Shown here one piece after another: positions 56,403-64,000 of a DNA stretch of 64,000 nt. The stretch is taken from contig NZ_CP008849.1 in NCBI RefSeq assembly GCF_000730385.1, positions 2,480,001 through 2,544,000 of the forward strand, written 5' to 3'. Under the pieces are notes generated by a model, which was not told the origin of the DNA, ran no database searches, and worked only from the letters and a program-made list of their open reading frames with translations. Both the position numbers and the translations under genes were made by a program. The DNA is from Alteromonas australica (GTDB lineage Bacteria; Pseudomonadota; Gammaproteobacteria; Enterobacterales; Alteromonadaceae). Each line of letters begins with the position of its first letter. Within the stretch, counting starts at the first letter, position 1.

Positions 56403-57341
56403 ATGGCAACACGTCGAAGCGACCTCGTCAATTTATCCGAAACACCGTTTTACCATTGCGTAACGCGTTGTGTTCGGCAATGCTATTTGTGCGGATATGA
56501 TAAAAACACAGGGCAAAGTTTTGAACACCGCCGAGGTTGGGTTGAAAAAAGAACGTTATTTTTGTCATCCGTTTACGCCATAGATTTATGCGCCTACGCC
56601 GTGATGAGCAACCATGTTCATGTTGTTTTAAGAGTAGATGAGAAATCAGCTAACTCACTTTCAATGCGGGAAGTGTTAATACGATGGCACAAACTCCATA
56701 AAGGCACATTACTCACTAAATCCTACCTAGCTGGCGAAGCCCTCTCTGAAGCAGAATTGTTGAGTGTAAAGCGTACCGCTGCCGTATATCGAAAACGATT
56801 ATTTAGTATCAGTTGGTTTATGCGGGATCTTAATGAGTACATCGCTCGCGCAGCAAATGCTGAGGACGAATGTAAAGGGCGCTTCTGGGAAGGTCGTTTT
56901 AAGTCTCAAGCGCTTTTAGATGAGAAAGCATTACTTAGTTGTATGGTCTACGTTGACTTGAATCCAATACGTGCATCATTAGCCAGCACCCCTGAAGACT
57001 CCGAGTACACCAGTATTAAACGGCGTATTGAATGTAAGTTAACACGTAAAACGTCAACGGGAATTCTACCTTTTAAATCCGATACTGCTTGTTCAAATCA
57101 ATATTGCCTCAACCTAACTTTTACAGAGTATGTGACGTTACTAACTCAGACGGGTAAAGCTGTGAGAGATGATAAAGCGGGATTTATTGACGGTGAGTAC
57201 CAAGCTTCATTGAACCAAATAGCCTTATCTAGTTCCCAGTGGCTGAAAGCCAGTCTCGAATTTGAACAACACTTCTCTATCGCAGTGGGTAGTGTAAGTA
57301 GGATAAAAAATTCCAGCACACTACCGGGCGGCGAAGGTTAA
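56403..57341 (+). CDS. REP-associated/IS200-like Y1 transposase (RAYT-like)
   Basis: The 312-residue protein belongs to the Y1-Tnp single-strand transposase family. It has the N-terminal FYHCVTRCVRQCYLCG, the metal-binding HVH motif (His71, His73 in SNHVHVVL) and the catalytic tyrosine (Tyr183 in CMVYVDLNPIRA), with GRFWEGRFKSQAL before it. This form, with YVDLNPIRA, is typical of RAYT proteins, domesticated transposases linked to short repeated palindromes. No terminal insertion-sequence ends are evident. It lies in the densest part of the GACACCC repeat cluster, and an inverted repeat spans its stop codon. Confidence 0.88.
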   Translation: MATRRSDLVNLSETPFYHCVTRCVRQCYLCGYDKNTGQSFEHRRGWVEKRTLFLSSVYAIDLCAYAVMSNHVHVVLRVDEKSANSLSMREVLIRWHKLHKGTLLTKSYLAGEALSEAELLSVKRTAAVYRKRLFSISWFMRDLNEYIARAANAEDECKGRFWEGRFKSQALLDEKALLSCMVYVDLNPIRASLASTPEDSEYTSIKRRIECKLTRKTSTGILPFKSDTACSNQYCLNLTFTEYVTLLTQTGKAVRDDKAGFIDGEYQASLNQIALSSSQWLKASLEFEQHFSIAVGSVSRIKNSSTLPGGEG

Positions 57342-57361
57342 AAGGGGTTTCGACCGCCCGG
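57324..57361. repeat. GC-rich inverted repeat across the 3' end of the transposase gene
   Basis: CCGGGCGG and CCGCCCGG pair perfectly (8 bp) around a 22-nt spacer that includes the stop codon. CTAC precedes the left arm, so the minus strand reads the hairpin followed by GTAG, the tetranucleotide associated with classical REP elements. It may be a recognition hairpin or a simple terminator (no T-run). Confidence 0.6.
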
Positions 57362-57379
57362 AAACTCTTTGGTTAACGT

Positions 57380-57739
57380 CTACAAACTCGCAAACTCTGA
57401 CGAGGTATGAACGTAATTTTGCTGATGATGAATAAGAATACTTTTTGCTCTATTGACCATATCATCTCGCTGAAATTCCCAATTTCTTAAATCAGCTTGC
57501 TTTGCCTGCTTCAAGTAGTAGGAGATTCGCGCATTTCTAAGAAGATGACTCTTTCGATTAAAGTCAAACTCAGCACTGTTGTAAATCGTTTCAATCTTGA
57601 TGATAGAGGGATGATACGGCTTATCTGTATTACCAGCATTTGCCTGGCTGATAAGATTCGTACCACTCATTAAAAGCCCAGCTATCATGATTCCAGCGGA
57701 GATTAGTGAAGCTGAGAAAATCCAGCGTAAAATATTCAT
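57380..57739 (-). CDS. Hypothetical exported or membrane-anchored protein
   Basis: The 119-residue protein has an N-terminal hydrophobic segment (about 5-25, IFSASLISAGIMIAGLLM) and a basic helical remainder with no family I recognise (HPSIIKIETIYNSAEFDFNRKSHLLRNAR...). I chose the ATG at 57739 with AAGGGA upstream; an in-frame TTG six codons earlier is possible. It converges on the transposase gene. Function is unknown. Confidence 0.6.
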   Translation of the reverse strand: MNILRWIFSASLISAGIMIAGLLMSGTNLISQANAGNTDKPYHPSIIKIETIYNSAEFDFNRKSHLLRNARISYYLKQAKQADLRNWEFQRDDMVNRAKSILIHHQQNYVHTSSEFASL

Positions 57740-58213
57740 CGCGTTAGTCCCTTGCAATAATATAAATTAAAAAGTCACTGGGAATAAAGCACTTCTCATG
57801 CCATCACAAAAAGCATTTATAATCAATAACTTAAACTCTCACAGCAAATAAACTCACGCAGACAAAAAGTAAGTTCTACACTACATAAGGAACATTCTTC
57901 TAATGGCCTGCTATAAAGACACCCATTACTTTCACCTTGGATATTTTAATATGACCTACACAATTAATATGCAGAAAGACACCCTTTAAAACAACGCTGA
58001 TCTAATGGTCTTTGAGTGGCTGTCCATTAAATGCCACTAGTAAACATATCTCGTGAAATTAAGTATCCGAAGAAACCCAGAGTGGATTAGTTGGGAGTAA
58101 GCGCAGTGAAGTGGGTGTCTAATTATTTTTAAGTTGGGTGTCTGAATAGATTGTCTATCTTCTAAACCCAATAAAAAAGGAGCCGAAGCTCCTTTTTTAT
58201 CGCAAGGTCAAGA
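57740..58213. other. 474-bp intergenic region with four GACACCC/GGGTGTC copies
   Basis: No gene was found. GACACCC occurs at 57918-57924 and 57978-57984, both after AAA, and GGGTGTC at 58113-58119 and 58136-58142, both followed by T. The two pairs face each other, so the region could fold into long-range hairpins. It ends with the terminator at 58173-58199. Confidence 0.8.
58173..58199. terminator. Bidirectional terminator of the BON-domain gene
   Basis: AAAAAAGGAGC and GCTCCTTTTTT around a CGAA loop form a symmetrical stem with T-runs on either strand, 15 bp past the BON gene stop. Confidence 0.88.
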
Positions 58214-58834
58214 CTAGTTCATGGCTGTCTCGGTAGCGGTATCAGGAACAACCTCTAGGTTGTCCTCTACGTCTTTAACATCTGACGCATTTTTTGCAAT
58301 TTCAATAGCGAGTTGTCGCTCCGCATCGGAGTCAACCTCACCCGTTAATACTACATTGCCGTTTTCCACGTCGACGTCGATATCAAAACCTGAAATATCA
58401 GTGTCCATTAGTAACCGAGTTTTGATAACCGTCGCAATTTTAGCATCTGTTAACGCGCTTTCAGACTCTTCTTTCGATTCAGCAAGATCATCTTGCATGT
58501 CCTCGGAACTTTCAGAGAGATCTTTTTCCTCAACCACTGTGAGTCTGTTGTCTACCGACATTACACCATCAATGTTCGCAACTAACTCTTCAGCTAGCTT
58601 TTTGTCGACGGAGTTAGACACCTTACCCGTTAAGATAACATCACCGTTATCAACGTCGGTATTGATATCGAATGAGTTCAAATTGCCATTGAATAATAGC
58701 GTTGCTTCAGCTTTACCATCTATCCAAGCATCCTTTGCGCCTTTTTCCCATTTGTTATCCGATTCCATATCCCCGGCAACAGCCGCTGAACTTATGGATG
58801 TAGCAACTAATAGTGAGATCAAAGTACGTTTCAT
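58214..58834 (-). CDS. Periplasmic protein with two BON domains (OsmY-like)
   Basis: The 206-residue precursor has a signal peptide (about 1-20, ending AVAG). The first BON domain (about 40-100) and second (about 130-200) share the pattern FDI.TDVDNGDVILTGKV / FDIDVDVENGNVVLTGEV, joined by an acidic linker. OsmY-type proteins are induced by osmotic or envelope stress and bind lipid or protein. ATG 58834 with GGAGAAATGTT upstream was chosen over a start eight codons earlier. It is monocistronic with a clear terminator. Confidence 0.88.
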   Translation of the reverse strand: MKRTLISLLVATSISSAAVAGDMESDNKWEKGAKDAWIDGKAEATLLFNGNLNSFDINTDVDNGDVILTGKVSNSVDKKLAEELVANIDGVMSVDNRLTVVEEKDLSESSEDMQDDLAESKEESESALTDAKIATVIKTRLLMDTDISGFDIDVDVENGNVVLTGEVDSDAERQLAIEIAKNASDVKDVEDNLEVVPDTATETAMN

Positions 58835-59141
58835 AACATTTCTCCTTTGTTGAAACACATTAGTTACTAAGCGAAAGTCAAGCCACTATTTTAAACCATT
58901 GATTTAATGAAAATTTATTTAAAACACCTAATATTAACGCGTTCCCTATTTTGCAAAGTTTGCCCGTGATTGCGAAGTTTTTACTGAGCCACGTGATATA
59001 TACGGTACAAATTTTGTATACCATATACGCAATAACGCGAAGGCGAAATTTCAATTATAACCTTAGCAAAGGCAAAGCCACGCCTGGTGTGGATTGTAGT
59101 GCTTTGTTACCTTTTCAATTAACGCAATGTCAGGAAGGACG
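58835..59141. other. 307-bp intergenic region
   Basis: It separates the BON gene from the divergent EEP-family gene and probably holds both promoters. A 64-codon frame (58951-59145) crosses it but has no ribosome-binding site and overlaps the next gene's start. No repeats or operators were recognised. Confidence 0.4.
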
Positions 59142-60116
59142 ATGAACATTTTACTGGATACAGTAGCAATTCTACTCATACTTATTACGCTGGCCCCCTC
59201 TCTTCCTTCTTCCCACTGGTTAGTTAGAGTTTGGGAATTTCCCCGCCTTCAAATTCTGTGCATCATGTTGATAACATTAACGGCTAGCCTTTTAATAGGA
59301 GGGGCTGAAGGCCTAGGATTCAATATCCAAAGCCTGCTATTACTTGTACTCGTGGGCTGTGCTATATACCAAGCCTTCTGGATTTATCCCTACACACCGT
59401 TGGCTTCCAAAGAAGTGGAAAGGGCTGAGTCGCCGGACCAAGACAATAAGATTAGCATTCTTTCAAGTAACGTCTTTATGCCCAATGAAAACTACCATAA
59501 ACTTCTTTCTCACGTAAAAGACACCCAACCCGACTTCCTAGTCACCTTAGAGTCGAATAAGCGATGGCAGAATGCACTTGCAGAACTAAATTCGGATTAC
59601 CCTTATCAGAAACACTGTCCGTTAGAAAATTTGTATGGAATGAACCTGTATAGCAAAGTGCCATTGGATACCGTAGAACTGCATTATTTTGTAGAAGATG
59701 ATGTGCCTTCGTTCAAAGTCACTTTCACAAAAAACAATAGCACTGTAACAATATTTTTCCTTCATCCTAAGCCGCCAAGCCCTACTGAAAATAAAAGAGC
59801 GAAACCTCGGGACATAGAGTTAGATCTGGTAGGCAATATAGTTTGTGATTACGAAGAGCCAGTGATTGTCGCTGGTGATTTAAATGATGTGGCTTGGTCT
59901 CCCACCACTCGTAAGTTCAGAAAAGTGAGCGGCCTTCTAGACCCGCGTATCGGGCGAGGCTTTTATAACACCTTTCACGCCCATTACCCTTTAATTAAAT
60001 GGCCTCTTGATCATTTATTTCATTCGAGTCATTTTTCACTTGTGGATATACGCAAGCTTGGTGATATCGGCTCCGATCACTACCCGTTATTGACGACGCT
60101 GCAGTTGAAAGGGTGA
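59142..60116 (+). CDS. Membrane-anchored endonuclease/exonuclease/phosphatase (EEP) family protein
   Basis: The 324-residue protein has three N-terminal transmembrane helices (about 4-20, 28-48, 55-78) and a periplasmic-side EEP domain: ILSSNVFMPN (about 105-114), DFLVTLES with the metal-binding Glu, IVAGDLNDVAWS and the terminal GSDHYPLL. All core catalytic motifs of the DNase I-like fold are present. The substrate (nucleic acid, phospholipid or phosphate ester) cannot be told. ATG 59142 has AGGAAGGACG upstream; an ATG five codons earlier overlaps that site. Confidence 0.85.
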   Translation: MNILLDTVAILLILITLAPSLPSSHWLVRVWEFPRLQILCIMLITLTASLLIGGAEGLGFNIQSLLLLVLVGCAIYQAFWIYPYTPLASKEVERAESPDQDNKISILSSNVFMPNENYHKLLSHVKDTQPDFLVTLESNKRWQNALAELNSDYPYQKHCPLENLYGMNLYSKVPLDTVELHYFVEDDVPSFKVTFTKNNSTVTIFFLHPKPPSPTENKRAKPRDIELDLVGNIVCDYEEPVIVAGDLNDVAWSPTTRKFRKVSGLLDPRIGRGFYNTFHAHYPLIKWPLDHLFHSSHFSLVDIRKLGDIGSDHYPLLTTLQLKG

Positions 60117-60167
60117 AATCTAAGGTAAGTCGTAACTTGATGAAGGAAAAAAGTCTCAGCCAATTAA

Positions 60168-60746
60168 TTAGGCAGTTTGGGTACTCACATGTTCAACCGG
60201 TCGTTTTCTTAGGTGTTTCACACACCACATCACGCTATCACAAGCGTCTTCCCTACGTTTAAAGTGAGACAAACCTAATAATCTGTCACTCCTAGGCCAA
60301 ACCGCTTGATTTAGCACAGCGACATCACTTTCCGTGAGGCGTGAGGCATCCAACACTATTTCAATCGCTTTTTTATTAGGTTTAATCAAAGTGGGATTAG
60401 CAACGGTTACCAAGGATTTATCGACACAAATATACTCCCGTTTAACTGGGTCTCTTACCACTCCTACGGTATTGTCATCGCAAATAATCGCCGGCCAACC
60501 TTCAGAAATACGACTTTGACCAAACATGAGTAGTGTAAAGGCAACAAGCACAAAGAGAGTAAGGCCAATAAACTGAACACTTAAATCAGGTGCAACAGAG
60601 ACAATAACAGCCACAATAGCCACGAAAAGGATCCAACCACCGAACACCCTTCTCATCGCATTCGGAGAAATTCCTGAAATGATATCAACGTGTTTCAGCG
60701 TTTGCTTATCATATTGACGAAGTACTACAGATGACTGCGAGGACAC
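60168..60746 (-). CDS. Hypothetical protein with two transmembrane helices
   Basis: The 192-residue protein has two transmembrane helices (about 35-55 and 60-78) and a cytosolic C-terminal part with no recognised family (EYICVDKSLVTVANPTLIKPNKK...). The start is GTG with GGGAG upstream. It might be a small PH-like or membrane-adaptor protein; no evidence distinguishes these. It ends 51 bp from the converging EEP gene. Confidence 0.6.
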   Translation of the reverse strand: MSSQSSVVLRQYDKQTLKHVDIISGISPNAMRRVFGGWILFVAIVAVIVSVAPDLSVQFIGLTLFVLVAFTLLMFGQSRISEGWPAIICDDNTVGVVRDPVKREYICVDKSLVTVANPTLIKPNKKAIEIVLDASRLTESDVAVLNQAVWPRSDRLLGLSHFKRREDACDSVMWCVKHLRKRPVEHVSTQTA

Positions 60747-60831
60747 AACTCACTCCCACGATTATTTCGATGAACTTTATTAGCTAACAGATACGAAAAC
60801 AAGTATGCAAAAGGTTAAATTTGAAGGCTAA

Positions 60832-61422
60832 CTATGCCGTTTTAGGTAACTCTGATGACAACTGACATATTTCAAAATGCATGGACTCTGGATGCTTAGC
60901 TTGATGACGTCGTACTTTCGCTAGCACATTGAGCTCGTCGGGCTCACCAAAGAAAAACCACTCCGCAAACTGCCTGCCTAATCCACCACTTCTCAGTTGA
61001 TAGACATGAACAACGTAACGGTAACCGCTATCGTACGCGCTCTGATAGGCTGAACTTTCATTTATGGAAGTAAAACCGCCGCGAGGATGAATAGCAAAGC
61101 TCTTAACGCCGGCACCTCTTCGCGTAAGGAAAGATAGCCCAGTTTGCGCTACACGTCGAAGCGCTGCATCTCTCACCTGTTCAAGCGTGACATCAAGGTA
61201 AGGAATGTCAATTTTTCCAAACATCCTGCACGCGTTAGGGCAGCCCGGAGCCAGTCCGATGGAAAAAGCGGTATGCTCCCGCCCCTCCCAAGGTCGCGTC
61301 CATACATATGGGCTTATGTGCACATAAAGTGTTTGCCCATCACAAGGGAGAACAAACACATCAGGTACGTTGGGATTCCGTGCATTAACGAGCTCGTTTA
61401 GGCTATTACTAGCATATTGCAC
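60832..61422 (-). CDS. Hypothetical soluble protein
   Basis: The 196-residue protein is not recognised. It has several Trp/Tyr/Pro-rich stretches (LYVHISPYVWTRPWEG) and a Gly/Arg-rich middle, and no signal peptide. I chose GTG 61422 because GAGGAGG lies six bases upstream; an in-frame TTG five codons earlier would place that site within the gene. It is on the same strand as the two-helix protein gene and 85 bp before it. Confidence 0.6.
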   Translation of the reverse strand: MQYASNSLNELVNARNPNVPDVFVLPCDGQTLYVHISPYVWTRPWEGREHTAFSIGLAPGCPNACRMFGKIDIPYLDVTLEQVRDAALRRVAQTGLSFLTRRGAGVKSFAIHPRGGFTSINESSAYQSAYDSGYRYVVHVYQLRSGGLGRQFAEWFFFGEPDELNVLAKVRRHQAKHPESMHFEICQLSSELPKTA

Positions 61423-61613
61423 GATCAGCCTCCTCAAACCACACTGCCTTCATGGCAAAATTATACTTAAGTATAACATACACGAATTATTTCACAATCG
61501 CAGAACCTTTGTTAGAACGATATGAAATAACCAATGATGAGTTATATTTAGAAATATAACTCATTGATATAATTAAATGTTTCTTCTAGTGGGATGAGGA
61601 CATTTCGGTCAAT

Positions 61614-61874
61614 TCAATCGTGTCTTCTGCCACGATTTTCAGGCACAGCAACTAGTTGCTCTTCAACGTAGGCGCATACTCCCTCCAAGGTGTCACCATG
61701 AGGAGATTCAAAGCTTACGCTGTCACCTTCCGACTGGCCTTCACAAGCTTCAATAGCTTCTGGTGGTGGCGTTCTTGGGCGTTCATGCTGTTGGGCAAAT
61801 GCATTAGAAGCAGCGGTAACTAAGCCAGTTACTGCAATTAAACTCAATACCGTCTTTTTAACGTTTATACTCAT
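61614..61874 (-). CDS. Small exported protein with a Pro-rich and Cys-containing tail
   Basis: The 86-residue precursor has a signal peptide (about 1-27, ending AFA). The mature part begins QQHERPRTPPPEA and holds two cysteines (IEACEGQSEGD and EGVCAYVEE), perhaps a disulfide. GGAGAAATAG precedes the ATG. It is divergent from the BaeSR-like operon, and envelope regulons often control such neighbours; regulation by it is inference. A CAAGACACCCATG repeat lies in its 5' leader. Function is unknown. Confidence 0.65.
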   Translation of the reverse strand: MSINVKKTVLSLIAVTGLVTAASNAFAQQHERPRTPPPEAIEACEGQSEGDSVSFESPHGDTLEGVCAYVEEQLVAVPENRGRRHD

Positions 61875-61890
61875 AACTATTTCTCCACTG

Positions 61891-61903
61891 CATGGGTGTC
61901 TTG
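61891..61903 (-). repeat. Dispersed copy of CAAGACACCCATG
   Basis: On the minus strand the sequence CAAGACACCCATG is identical over 13 bases to copies at 55316, 55354 and 56166. It is about 17 bases upstream of the small exported-protein gene start, 4 kb from the main repeat cluster. Confidence 0.8.
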
Positions 61904-62013
61904 TTGTTTACTCTGGATTCAAGAATACGCTTGGTACTGAATCACTATAACGAAACAATGTGCAGTTCTAACGCAGCAAGTGTGTAAATACAGTGAATAA
62001 ATGTTAAGCATGC

Positions 62014-62041
62014 TTGTGCCCCACCCTACCTTATATATAAT
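62014..62041 (+). promoter_or_regulatory. Promoter directly abutting the BaeS-like start codon
   Basis: TTGTGC (62014-62019) and a consensus TATAAT (62036-62041) are 16 bases apart. The -10 ends six bases before the ATG at 62048, so transcription would begin at about the A of the start codon. Confidence 0.5.
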
Positions 62042-62047
62042 TTACCC

Positions 62048-63457
62048 ATGAAATTGTCCTATAAATTCCTGTGTTTACTGCTAGGCTTTACGTGCTTTTC
62101 GTTATTGCTTTCGCTCGCATTGGCCCGTTGGAGCTTTGAGCAAGGGTTCACAGAATTCATCATTAACCAAGAACGCGAGCGTTTAAATCAACTCGCGGTT
62201 CAACTCGTCGATGAATATCGTGCTAACGGCAACTCGTGGGAAAATGTAGAACTAGATAATGCTTCCTTTTTCTCTGGCCCTCCAAATAGAAAATTTGGCC
62301 CTCCTCGCCGAATGGGGCCGCCACCGCGATCACGGTCAATGGCTGCAAACAACCTCGACCTTGGCCCACCAACTGCACTTTTCGATAATGAAGATAATGT
62401 AGTAACTGGCAATGTCTCTAGAGATTCATCTGCAAAGCAAGTTACCGTGGATTTAATCTCAGACAGAGGGCGTATTGGTACGCTAATCAGTTACCCGCCA
62501 CCGACGCCTAATTCAGAAATAGCCGTTGCATTTGCCGCCCAGCAAAATCACGCCATTATCATTATTGGGTTGGTTTCCTTCGCACTGGCAATCATCATAG
62601 CGTTGGGCATTACACCACGAATATTACGACCGTTTGAGTCGATATTAGCCGCAGTAAAAGCCCTGACTGCTCGTAAATACGACACCCACCTTCCAAATGA
62701 AAGAGCCGATGAATTCGGAGAGTTGATGAGCCATATCAATACGTTATCTACTACGTTAAAAAACAATGAAAACACAAAAAATCAATGGCTTGCTGACATA
62801 TCTCACGAATTAAGAACACCGCTTACGATACTTTCTGGAGAAATAGAACTCATAAAAGCAGGCATACGCCCTTTAGACCAAAAGCAATTACATTCTTTCG
62901 ATCAAGAAGTATCTCGATTGTCATTGCTTGTTGAAGACCTTTATCAATTGTCTCTCTCAGACATTGGCGGTTTGCGATACCATTTCCTGAGTGTCAATTT
63001 ACGTGACGCTGTCATCTCACAAAAAGACACCCTATTAAGTAAGTTTATGCAGAAAGGCATCGATATTGAGATAGCTGAGGCTTCGCCCATATTCATAGAT
63101 GCTGACCCTCAAAGAATAAACCAGTTAATCACAAATCTATTGGTGAATGCATGTGAATATACAGACGCGCCAGGTAAAGTCGTGATTACGCTCAAAGATA
63201 GCGGCCCCTCTGCTACACTACTTATTGAAGATACACCGCCTGGAATAAAGAAAGGCAATGAATCTTTATTATTTGAACCCTTATTTAGAGAAGACGCCTC
63301 TCGTGCTCGCCGAAGCTCTGGAGGCGGCCTAGGCTTGTCCATTTGCAAACAAATAGTTAACGCTCATCAAGGGAAGATTGTTGCAGAGCCCTCGAAGCTT
63401 GGCGGTATTAAAATCACAATCACGTTGCCAAAAGAACAACTTATAAAGGATAACTGA
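62048..63457 (+). CDS. Sensor histidine kinase, BaeS-like
   Basis: The 469-residue kinase has two transmembrane helices (about 5-25 and 168-190) enclosing a periplasmic domain with a Pro/Arg-rich stretch (FGPPRRMGPPPR, about 80-92). HAMP follows, then HisKA with ISHELRTPLTI (His253), and the ATPase domain (LLVNACEY, ...GGGLGLSICKQIV). The N and G boxes are intact, but the G1 box reads EDTPPGI in place of DxGxGI. No ribosome-binding site precedes the ATG, but a TATAAT at 62036-62041 lies just before it, suggesting a leaderless transcript. The response regulator gene overlaps by 1 bp. Confidence 0.88.
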   Translation: MKLSYKFLCLLLGFTCFSLLLSLALARWSFEQGFTEFIINQERERLNQLAVQLVDEYRANGNSWENVELDNASFFSGPPNRKFGPPRRMGPPPRSRSMAANNLDLGPPTALFDNEDNVVTGNVSRDSSAKQVTVDLISDRGRIGTLISYPPPTPNSEIAVAFAAQQNHAIIIIGLVSFALAIIIALGITPRILRPFESILAAVKALTARKYDTHLPNERADEFGELMSHINTLSTTLKNNENTKNQWLADISHELRTPLTILSGEIELIKAGIRPLDQKQLHSFDQEVSRLSLLVEDLYQLSLSDIGGLRYHFLSVNLRDAVISQKDTLLSKFMQKGIDIEIAEASPIFIDADPQRINQLITNLLVNACEYTDAPGKVVITLKDSGPSATLLIEDTPPGIKKGNESLLFEPLFREDASRARRSSGGGLGLSICKQIVNAHQGKIVAEPSKLGGIKITITLPKEQLIKDN

Positions 63458-64000
63458 TGCGGTCTGACAACCATGTTCTTATCGTAGAAGACGAAGAAAA
63501 AATTGCACAAATTTTGGTGGATTTCTTTGCGTTAGAAGGTTTTGATAGCCACGTATTACACTCAGGTGAAGGCGTTATAGATGAAGTTAAAAAACGCCCG
63601 CCAACCGCCGTAATCTTAGACAGAATGCTGCCTGGCGTGGACGGGTTAACCTTATGTAAGCAGATTCGACAATTTTCACAGGTTCCCATCTTAATGTTGA
63701 CAGCGCGAGTGGATGAAATAGACCGCCTTATTGGTCTAGAAGCTGGCGCCGACGACTACGTATGTAAGCCTTTTTCTGCACGTGAAGTCGTCGCAAGAAT
63801 ACAAACCATCTTACGCCGTACCGCGCGTGCTCCCGACACTGAAGAATACACTAATGTATTAGTCTTCAAGCATATTGAACTTGATATCGCTAAATTTCGC
63901 TGCAGCTGCAATGGTTCACCGGTAGAACTGACGCCTGTCGAATTTCGGTTACTTAAAACCATTATGACTAACCCCGGCGTTGTGTATTCACGAGAGCAGC
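63457..64000 (+). CDS. OmpR-family response regulator, BaeR-like (C-terminal part beyond the window)
   Basis: The first 181 codons are present. The receiver has acidic EDEE near 11-14, phospho-acceptor Asp55 in VILDRMLPG and Lys in YVCKPFSA. The start of the winged-helix domain follows (PVELTPVEFRLLKTIMTNPGVVYSREQ split over the last residues). BaeR responds to envelope stress. It is coupled to the kinase gene by a shared base (ATGA arrangement), with AAAGGA upstream. The 3' end is outside the window. Confidence 0.88.
   Translation, partial: MRSDNHVLIVEDEEKIAQILVDFFALEGFDSHVLHSGEGVIDEVKKRPPTAVILDRMLPGVDGLTLCKQIRQFSQVPILMLTARVDEIDRLIGLEAGADDYVCKPFSAREVVARIQTILRRTARAPDTEEYTNVLVFKHIELDIAKFRCSCNGSPVELTPVEFRLLKTIMTNPGVVYSREQ

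Noticed and set aside
58221..58853. 210-codon plus-strand frame opposite the BON gene
   Set aside because: Ser/Thr-rich shadow antisense to a clear BON-domain gene with signal peptide, ribosome-binding site and terminator.
58951..59145. 64-codon frame before the EEP-family gene
   Set aside because: No ribosome-binding site, overlaps the well-supported start at 59142, and has no family-like sequence.

Overview
The window looks like a chromosomal segment of a marine gammaproteobacterium of the Alteromonas type. This rests on protein character (RecC, YceH, HdfR/MaoP, HexR, Edd/Eda, DUF2789, DUF2750, DUF2989, YeaC), on mid-40s GC judged by eye, and on gene order shared with enteric bacteria. No rRNA, tRNA, CRISPR array or prophage was recognised. 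Only the 55-58 kb stretch looks mobile.

Layout. 0-2.4 kb: the 5' part of recC on the minus strand, a probable sigma-54-driven small RNA with a strong terminator, and a dimeric-type dUTPase. 2.4-10 kb: a long-chain acyl-CoA synthetase, a 1399-residue propeller/PAS/GGDEF/EAL sensor and an RNase J-like metallo-hydrolase, all on minus. 10-17 kb: small conserved genes and regulators, namely yceH, the hdfR-DUF2750-DUF2789 operon beside maoP, a PRC-barrel protein, a BigR/YgaV-like ArsR regulator divergent from a rhodanese, and LysR and ExoD genes that overlap tail to tail. 17.3-23.1 kb: a compact phosphorelay cluster with a sigma-54 response regulator, a 78-residue protein that looks like an isolated histidine-kinase dimerisation/phosphoacceptor domain, a CHASE3 kinase, a single-domain receiver and a REC-HK-REC-REC hybrid kinase. 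A sigma-54-like promoter lies upstream. 23.3-25.9 kb: small envelope and stress proteins (YqjD/YqjE-like pair, two lipoproteins, DUF1328). 25.9-29.6 kb: a minus-strand operon (zinc-ribbon membrane protein, YeaC, DUF349, 71-residue protein). 29.7-32.6 kb: AGCS transporter and M14 carboxypeptidase.

32.8-55.2 kb is a central carbohydrate region: a long GAPDH, msrB, gnd, malQ-glgB-glgX for glycogen and maltodextrin metabolism, gapA-yeaD, and zwf-pgl-edd-glk-eda (glucose to pyruvate plus GAP by the Entner-Doudoroff route). The operon is divergent from its regulator gene hexR, and pykA follows. HexR-like palindromes precede zwf/hexR and pykA. Glucan breakdown yields glucose and glucose phosphates; Glk, Zwf, Pgl, Edd and Eda carry them to pyruvate and GAP; GapA and PykA finish the lower pathway; Gnd gives the pentose-phosphate exit.

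55.2-58.2 kb carries an exported nucleosidase-like protein, a RAYT-like Y1 transposase and an unusual density of a GACACCC-containing repeat, including a 38-bp tandem duplication and copies inside a coding region. 58.2-64 kb has a BON-domain protein, an EEP-family protein, three unrecognised genes and the start of a BaeSR-like two-component system whose kinase gene may be read from a leaderless transcript.
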